Assembly: GCA_963971575.1 (NCBI GenBank)
Contig: OZ020616.1
Span: 23,702,713 to 23,766,712, forward strand
Source: Liopterus haemorrhoidalis
Lineage: Eukaryota; Arthropoda; Insecta; Coleoptera; Dytiscidae
DNA: 64,000 bases
Reading direction: 5' to 3'
Below are positions 56,858-64,000 of the stretch, piece after piece (positions within the stretch are counted from its first letter, which is position 1; the number at the start of each line of letters is the position of its first letter). The notes below the pieces were generated by a model. That model ran no database searches. It saw nothing but the letters and a program-made list of their open reading frames with translations, and was not told the DNA's origin. Both the position numbers and the translations under genes were made by a program.

Positions 56858-59800
56858 CGGTGTATATCAGCGCTATGAAGAACTACGACAATTAATGTAC
56901 GAGTTTGCATCATCATGTGTCTGCCTACAGGAAACAAATTTCAAGGATACCGACACATTCTCTCCTAGAGGACACTCCGTGTTTCGCACGGATTTCCTTA
57001 CGGGGGCAAGAGCATGTGACGGCGTGGCAATTCTCATTAGAGACACATTGTACCACGACCCTGTAGACATTGACACTGAGTTGCAGGTCGTAGCAGTTCG
57101 TGTTGCACTTCCCCCCTCCAGGTGACGATTTGTTCTATCTACCTTCCCCCTGGTGTTCGACTGACATCCGAGATGTCGTGAACATCATCGATCAACTCCC
57201 ACCGCCCTTCATACTGCTAGGCGATTTTAACGTCTACAATGTGTGTTGGGGATCGGTGCGGAACGATCGACGGGGACGTCACCTGGAGAATATGTTGAAC
57301 GACTTGAATCTGAGTTTTTTGAACGACGGCAGACCCACGCACTTCTCTGCAGCAACGGGTACATTTAGTGCTATAGATCTTAGCGTCGTTTCAGGAGCAA
57401 TCGCTCCATTGTTCAATTGGGATGTGCATCACGACCTGTGCGGTAGTGATCACTTTCCAATCCTCTTAAGGCCTCTGTTTAATACTGTTACCGAATCCCG
57501 CTGGCCACAGTGGGTTCTTCGGAAAGCAGATTGGACCAAGTTTGCGATATCATTCTCTCATGAGGATATTCCGAACTTGACCGTAGACGAGGAGGTGAAT
57601 CATTTCACGGATTCCATCACGAGCGCGGCTAAAAGCAGCATACCGCTGTCATCCACTCAGCCCCGTCGGGTTCCCGTTCCCTGGTGGAACGACGAATGCG
57701 ACTTTGTGCTACGTGAAAGGAGACACCTCTTCAATACATTCCGTCGTTGTCCAACAGAGGAAAACATGATAGCCTTTCAGCGAGCGAAAGCTCGTGCTAA
57801 GAGGATTGTGAAAGAAAGCAAGCGCGAATCATGGCGCAAATACGTATGCACCGTTACAGTTGCCACTCCAGTGGCCAAAGTTTGGGAAAAGGTCCGGAAA
57901 ATCTCCGGTCGAAATACAGCTACAGCCATTGCTGGCCTATCGGTAAATGGTAACGTAATCACATCAGCGGTCGAAATTGCTAACACTTTGGCATCTAATT
58001 TTGCGTTTAATTCTAGCTCTGAACATTATCCATCTGAGTTTCTAACTCGTAAAGCAGGTCTAGAATCTATACCTCTTAATTTTTTCTCCAGAAATGACGT
58101 GGTATACAACCTGCTTTTCTCTCGTGAAGAGCTAGATAGCGCGATGTCAAAGTGTAAGGATAACTCTCCTGGTCCAGATGCGATACATTATCGTATGACC
58201 CGAAATCTTCCGGAATCATCTAAGTCTAGGCTTTTGAATGTCTATAATAGGATATGGACTGAGGGCAAGTGCCCGACCAAGTGGAAGGAATCTCATATAA
58301 TTCCTATTCCCAAAGTCGGGAAAGATAAACACTTGCCCTCTAGCTATAGACCAATATCACTGACCAGTTGTCTCTGCAATCTCATGGAGCGAATGATCAG
58401 CAAGCGTCTGATTTGGTTTTTAGAATCAAACGACTTGCTGGCCAACACACAGTGCGGCTTTCGCCGTCACCGCTCAACAGCAGATCATCTGGTCAGACTA
58501 GAGACAGCTATCAGGAATGCTTTCGTTGAAAACAAACACCTGGTAGCTGTGTTTTTCGATATTGAGAAAGCCTATGACACTGCATGGATTTATGGTATTC
58601 TCCGTACTCTGCATTCCTGGGGTCTCCGGGGACGCTTGATGTTCTTTATAAAAGACTTCATGTCGAACCGGCGCTTCAGGGTGCGGATCGGAAATACCCT
58701 GTCAAAAATGTTCGCACTGGACAATGGGGTCCCACAGGGCTCCATACTGAGCGTTACGCTATTTTTAATTGCCACTAACGGTGCAGCTTCATGTATTCGA
58801 TTACCTGTACAGAGTTCGATATTTGTCGACGACATTGGTATCTTTGTCGCCGGACAAAAGACTAGTACAATCGAACGTCAGCTTCAGCTGACTATCAATC
58901 GTCTCGATACATGGGCAACCGAAAATGGCTTTAAATTCTCGATCAGCAAAACTGTATGTGTCCATTTTAGTATGAAAAGGGGTGTACATCCCAATCCTAC
59001 ACTCACACTAAATCGAGCACAGTTACCATTTGCCGATACTGCCAGATTTCTGGGTCTCGTGTTCGATAGTCGTCTAACCTGGCGGGCACATTTTTTGTCC
59101 GTCAAGAAAAAATGCCAAAAGTCGCTCAATTTGTTGCGGGTCCTCAGTCACAAGACATGGGGTGCAGACCGCACTGTCATGTTGCGTTTATATCGTTCTC
59201 TAGTGCGCTCTAAGCTGGACTATGGATCTAGCTTTCTTATGGGTCTAGCTTATGGGTCAGCTAAACACCAAGAGATAAGAATTCTTGACACTGTACATCA
59301 CACTGGGGTTAGATTGGCCACAGGTGCATTTCGCACCAGTCCAATACTAAGCCTGCTGTGTGAAACAGGCGAACCGTCACTGTACAATCGTCGTAAAATT
59401 CTATCCTTGCGGTATATGGCTGCACTCAGTGCCAAGCCAGATCATCCCGCGTATGACCCTATTCTACAAAATAGGCATACAGAGATTTATGACAGAAAAC
59501 CAAGAGCCAATAGGCCTTTTGGTCTGAGGACTTTCGACATTTTGGGCGATATTGATTTTAATATGCCTGAAATGGCAAGTTTCGTTTTGTGTGCTGTTCC
59601 ACCATGGACGCTACCGCGTCCACTTGTGAACCTCACATTAACTAGGTTTGATAAAGATACTACGTTGCCTATCGAATACCAACATGAGTTGCAAAGAACA
59701 CTGGTCCCTAGGTTCGAGGATACTGTCATTTTTACTGACGGATCAAAATCCGGAACGAGAGTTGGGTGTGCGTTCGTTGTTTTGAATCCACGCCAACAGT

Positions 59801-60537
59801 TTCAGTACCGTCTGCACTCCATAACGAGTATGTACAGTGCTGAGCTGTACGCTATTTTCAAGGCCCTGTGTTTTGTTTCGTCAGAGCAAAGTCGGTCAAG
59901 TGTTATCTTGACGGACTCGCTGAGCGCTCTGAACAGTATCCAAAATCCAGATCCAGTGCATCCTCTTGTACTTAAAATCCGGTTGCTACTCTACAATCTG
60001 AATGCTCAGAATATGAGGGTAGAGCTGTTTTGGATACCAAGACATGTTGGTATTAAAGGCAACGAAGCGGCAGATGCAGCTGCAAAAGCCGCCTCTCACA
60101 GACCTATGATTGATGTGAGTTTCGTTTTTCCAGATGACGCAAAGAGTCATCTGAAACATATGGTTTTAGACATGTGGCAACATGAGTGGAGCCGCATACA
60201 AAACGTTAAGTTACGACAGATTAAGGGAGACGTTAAACCATGGGGTTCTTCCTGCAGGATTAACCGCAGGGAGGAAACCGCCATCACACGCCTCCGTATA
60301 GGTCACTGTTGGTGGACCCATGGACACCTCCTTCGAGGAGAAGAGTCCCCTATCTGTGAGACGTGTAACACAGATTTGTCTGTGTTACACTTTTTAACTG
60401 AGTGTATACAGTTCGAGGATGTCAGGGAGAGGTTAGGCCTGTGCTATGACCTGTCAGTTGCTTTAGGTGACGACAGGGTACTCATGGACAGGCTGATACT
60501 CTTCCTGAGAGATTTGAACTTATTGTTTTATGTGTGA
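56826..60537 (+). pseudogene. I-clade ORF2: endonuclease, RT and RNase H
   Basis: The endonuclease starts near 56840 (QRYEELRQLMYEFASS, VCLQETNFKD). Two frameshifts at about 57112 and 57170 break it. From 57180 a single open frame of over 1100 codons continues: FILLGDFNVYNVCWGS, SDHFPILLRPL, then RT (DNSPGPDAIHYRMTRNL, SYRPISLTSCLCNLMERM, TQCGFRRHRSTADHL, FFDIEKAYDTAWIYGIL, NGVPQGSILSVTLFLIA, catalytic FVDDIGIFVAG, ARFLGLVFDSRLTWRAH). RNase H follows with its acidic residues in VIFTDGSKSG, MYSAELYAIF, VILTDSLSALNS and KGNEAADAAAKAA, and a C-terminal CX2C...H...C finger (CETCNTDLSVLHFLTEC). This is the best-preserved large ORF of the window. Confidence 0.9.
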
Positions 60538-60833
60538 AGTCTTGCACCTTATTTTAATGTGTTTCTAGTTATTGACTGTGATATTCGATGGTAATTGGCC
60601 CCTTTACAGCCTCTTACCATCACCCTGAGTCTGTTCAAATTTTCGAACAGACTTTTTATATTATTTATTTGTGTTTGTCAGTGCAAGATTTCTTTTATTG
60701 AGTATGCGTATTTTTAATGATTTTATCTATTTATTGATTGTTTAATTTATTGTTTTTAATATGTAATGTAGTCATTTAAATGGGCTGCGTTAGGCGCAAA
60801 TAACCTTTGTTGCTGTGCGCCAAAAAAAAAAAA
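60538..60833 (+). other. I-clade LINE 3' UTR with terminal stem-loop
   Basis: AT-rich 3' UTR that ends with a stem-loop, GGCGCA...TGCGCC (60793-60820), directly before the A tail. Such 3'-terminal hairpins can be recognised by LINE RT; function here is inferred. Confidence 0.55.
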
Positions 60834-60851
60834 TTATCTAAATTTATAATT

Positions 60852-62760
60852 ACAGGAGATTTTAACGCTTATAGTCCCGTATGGGGCTATGCATATTCTG
60901 ACACGAATTGGAAACAGTATTTTAGAAGCTTCTGATTTATATAATATTTCAATATTAAATGACAATTTACCAACTATTGTCACACAACCAGGTCACAGGT
61001 CATCATCCGTCGATCTTACATTATGTAGCTCTAACCTAGCCTCAATAATCCAAACATCCACTACAAAAGAAACTTTAGGATCAAATCACTATATAATTAA
61101 ATCGAAAATTTATGGCCGCCCCACAGAACTCAATGTAATAAGACCTATAGCTAAATGGAATACTTAACATGCAAATTGGGACAAGTATACAGAATTAGTT
61201 AAACAATATATACGCGCCAACGAAAACGAGACGAACGTCCAAGATATTTACAACAATCTAAAAGTATCAATCTCCAATGCTGCAAATGATACGATACCTA
61301 TTAAAAAAGCTACATTGCTAAACATATACCTAAATGTTGGTGGTCACTAGAGTGCCAAAGACAAATAGCATTGGTAAAAAAATGTCTTAATAATTACAAG
61401 AGAGATCCAACACTTACAAATTTTATGTTATATAAAAATGAAAATGCCAAATCTAAAAGAATTATCAAAGAACACAAGAGACAAAGTTGGAGAAACTACT
61501 TCTCTTCCATAACAGTTCACACTCCCATAGCCAGCATCTGGAATAAGATGAGAAAAATAAAGAACGGAATCCTTGGATTATCTTCAGCTCTGACAACTAT
61601 AAGTGATATTCAAGAATGAATTGAAAAATATGCGGATACGCTAGCTGTACCAGAAGCTACGCACCAGCCATTTTACGCTTTACCTGACATCTCTTCACAC
61701 TTTTTAAATGAACCATTTACAATGGAAGAACTCCATCAAGCAATTAAAAAATATTCATCGGACACAGCACCAGGTCCTGATAGTATTACGTACTCAATGA
61801 TAAGTCACCTTCCAAAGATAGCTCTTGAGAAATTATTATTTGTTTATAATAATATTTGGACCAACTCTGAATGGATAGAATACTGGCAAGAACATTCTGT
61901 TCTTCCAATTAAAAAACCAGGAAAAGATGCAAATGACGTAAAATCATACCGACCTATTGCTCTTACATCATGCGTAAGGAAAACGTTAGAGAGGTTAATT
62001 AAAAATAGACTTGAATATTATTTAGAACACAATAAATTATTACCACCACATCTTTACGCGTATAGAAGGGGCAAAAGTACCACAGACGCAATATTTGACC
62101 TTACTAACAACATACATCAAGCATTTGCTAAAAATAATATACTGGCTTCAGCATTTCTGGATATATGGGGTGCTTTTGATAATGTATGTCTACCTTTGTT
62201 ATTAAACAAGATGAATAACTTGGCAATACCGGTCGGCTTCATATCAAAAATTGACAAACTTTTCAGTAACAGAAAGATGACAGTTACTCTTAATGGCAAA
62301 TTTAGTAGTCCACGAACTATTTTTTCTGGATTTTTACAAGGATCCATACTTAGTTCAACGCTCTTCAACATCTATACTTCTGATTTGGTAACCTATCTTC
62401 CACCATCTATCCATACTATACAGTCCGCAGACGATTTTTCCATTTCATATGAGAATTTTAAGTTATCACTATGTACGCAAATGATGAGGCAAGCAAAATG
62501 GTTTTTATGTTTCAATCGATAAAACAAAATTAATCTTCTTTACAAGAAAACGTTTGAAATTAAATTTTGACTCTGTGAGACTAGAAAGCCATAACATTTC
62601 TATTACATCTAATATAAAATATTTAGGCCTCCACTTTGACCAAAAACTTACTTGGTTTTCACATATAAAAGGTCTTCAGAACGATGTAGAAAAAGAATTA
62701 ACCTATTGCGATCAACAGCATATTGCAGTTGGGGAGTACACCCTAAATTATTTCTTCTTT
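60852..62760 (+). pseudogene. I-type LINE ORF2: rest of endonuclease, and RT
   Basis: Resumes TGDFNAYSPVWGYAYSDTN after the I-clade insertion. Several frameshifts and stops lie between 60890 and 61720. RT from 61722: EELHQAIKKYSSDTAPGPDS, KSYRPIALTSCVRKTLERL, AYRRGKSTTDAIFDLT, FLDIWGAFDNV, SGFLQGSILSSTLFNIY, and a catalytic-site variant SADDFSISY instead of YADD. A stop lies near 62519-62521; then NIKYLGLHFDQKLTWFSHIK follows to 62700. It is interrupted at 62760 by a repeat. Confidence 0.75.
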
Positions 62761-62809
62761 TTAGGGTTTTGTAGGTATGACCAAAAATCCCTTATACCGT
62801 CATTTTGTC

Positions 62810-62843
<34 letters not shown>

Positions 62844-63832
62844 TCGGTAAAAATTGCAGCCAAATGGCTAAACCTAGAGAGTTGAAATTTGGCATGATTG
62901 TACAACTTTTTGACCCGCACATAGGAAAAATACTAAAACATCTAAAAAACATATCCCCCTAAAAATATAAACAAATATGCGCTCAACGAAAAATAAAATA
63001 TTTTTTTAAAATTCTGAGTAGGGTATCAAATGAAAGCCCTTAGTACGTGGATTAACGATCAAAATTTTATTTTTGCAAAATAAATTATTTTGATGCGATT
63101 TTTGTCAAAGTTGTGCAAAAAAAATTGTTGTGCAAAAAAAATTGTTGTCCCACACCCTGTAGCCCAGATGGTTTAAACTAAAAATCTGAAAAAATTCTAA
63201 GTAATGTATATTGGTGTGAACCGGAATAGTACAGCAGGAATTTTTGATCAGATTATGTTTTCGGAAAATAATGCATTTTTTGTGTTTTTAACCAAAATAT
63301 GTTAAATATTTAATTCGTTATGTAACCAAGTTGATACGTCACCGCTCATAGCTATGTTCGTTTAATCATTGGTTTTCTAATTTGTCAAGCAGGTAACTTG
63401 CAAACTAGGGTTCTAATCCTGTCAATTTTAATTTTTTTGCAGTTTTCTTTTGTTTAAATTATTTTGTCAAAATTCTAGTTATATTTTGGTAAATGTTGCA
63501 TTTAATTTTTAAAAGCGTAAATTTAATAACCAGTGGGAAGTGTTGAAATTATAATTTAATTCTGTTTGATGTATACGAAATCAGAGGGCGGGGCTAATGA
63601 TTTAAGCAACCAATAGAAGCCATTGGCGCAATTTTCAAAATCTTAATGAACCTTGCTATGTAAAAAAAAGACTGCACATATTAAGAAACTTAAATAATGG
63701 TATTAGGCATTCGAATTAAAATTCATAAAAAAATATTTGAACATAAAATTTGTTTTGGCTTCCCAAATAATCATCATTCAGTTATTAAATACCTGCAAAA
63801 CCCTGAAATGTGTGAAAATTCACACTTCACAT
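62761..63832 (+). repeat. Interspersed repeat, second full copy
   Basis: Inverted relative to 20896-22015. It starts TTAGGGTTTTGTAGGTAT, has a (GTCT)n run at 62814-62842, the conserved GAGTTGAAATTTGGCATG and a B-box-like GGTTCTAATCCTG (63409-63421), and ends ATACCTGCAAAACCCTG plus the GTGTGAAAATTCACAC hairpin. It interrupts the I-type LINE between RT and RNase H. No 8-bp target duplication is evident, so its transposon class is open. Confidence 0.75.
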
Positions 63833-64000
63833 CAATTTTTTATAAATCTTACATCCACGCCAAGATCATACTCCCAAATTATTCTGGAAATTCAGCAGTT
63901 GACAAAATCATCTTTAAGGAAATAATCTAAAAAAATTTCAGACTTTTTTCAAATATATACGGATGGATCAAAAAATTTGAGTAATAGTTCGACAGGGGCC
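63833..64000 (+). pseudogene. I-type LINE RNase H start, cut by window end
   Basis: After the repeat the LINE resumes; a stop at 63928-63930 precedes NIYTDGSKNLSNSS, the first RNase H motif (catalytic Asp in TDGSK). The remaining RNase H lies beyond the window. Confidence 0.6.

Larger units (their letters stand above)
54701..60838 (+). mobile_element. Full-length I-clade LINE (plus), about 6.1 kb
   Basis: Flanked by TAAATTTATAATT (54688-54700 and 60839-60851). It has a 5' UTR with two 81-bp repeats, ORF1, ORF2 with endonuclease, RT and RNase H, and a 3' UTR ending in A12 (60822-60833). Defects are few: a C13 run in ORF1 and two frameshifts at the start of ORF2. Confidence 0.9.
48200..64000 (+). 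mobile_element. I-type LINE (plus), split by three insertions, runs off window
   Basis: Its ORF1 (48307-48952 and 53442-54264) and ORF2 (54306-54700, 60852-62760 and 63833-64000) are separated by a Jockey LINE, an I-clade LINE and an interspersed repeat. In each case the reading frame resumes at the far side. An RNase H motif begins at the window end. The 5' boundary near 48200 is approximate. Confidence 0.75.

Overview
The window looks like AT-rich, intron-bearing insect (arthropod) genomic DNA that is almost entirely transposable elements. No single-copy host gene, rRNA gene or functional tRNA could be recognised. The evidence is the element mix: R1-, Jockey-, I-, CR1- and RTE-type LINEs, a Penelope-like element with a GIY-YIG domain, PIF/Harbinger elements with MADF or Myb/SANT-like partner genes, hAT and mariner-type elements, a Crypton-type tyrosine recombinase, gypsy-type LTR remnants, TA and AAAT microsatellites, and a 117-133 bp tandem satellite. 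The order of insect cannot be fixed from this sequence. Layout: 0-2 kb holds an unrecognised broken ORF and short repeats. 2.07-4.56 kb is a gypsy-type LTR element with a large internal deletion. 4.6-7.1 kb is Harbinger A, with convergent MADF and transposase genes. 7.6-9.5 kb holds gag debris, a long hairpin, a TA microsatellite and an R2-like LINE 3' end. 9.5-27 kb is a deep nest: a minus-strand CR1-like LINE is split by 12.6-kb Harbinger B; Harbinger B contains a plus-strand CR1-like LINE, which contains a solo-LTR-like element, which contains a Jockey-type LINE. Harbinger B's transposase is also cut by a second solo-LTR-like element, and two hAT elements sit in the outer LINE. 27.0-28.7 kb is a minus-strand Penelope-like element followed by a hammerhead-ribozyme-like motif. 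28.75-37.2 kb is a decayed R1-like LINE bounded by a 13-bp target-site duplication (TSD); inside it lie a Crypton-type recombinase, palindromes, the satellite and a possible LTR/primer-binding site. 38-47.4 kb contains two minus-strand LINEs; the second is split by a mariner-type transposon (itself split by an RTE LINE) and by a hAT element. 47.4-64 kb is an I-type LINE split by a near-complete Jockey LINE, a full-length I-clade LINE and a tRNA-box-containing repeat. Insertion order is mostly provable from the sequence, because target-site duplications flank the insertions and interrupted reading frames resume exactly on the far side. The best-preserved coding sequences are the I-clade ORF2 (57100-60537), the Jockey ORF2 (11379-13688) and the Harbinger B transposase, which keeps its catalytic triad across exons. 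Most others carry a few stops or frameshifts. Start codons of truncated LINE ORFs are nominal. Family names rest on motif recognition by eye, without database searches.
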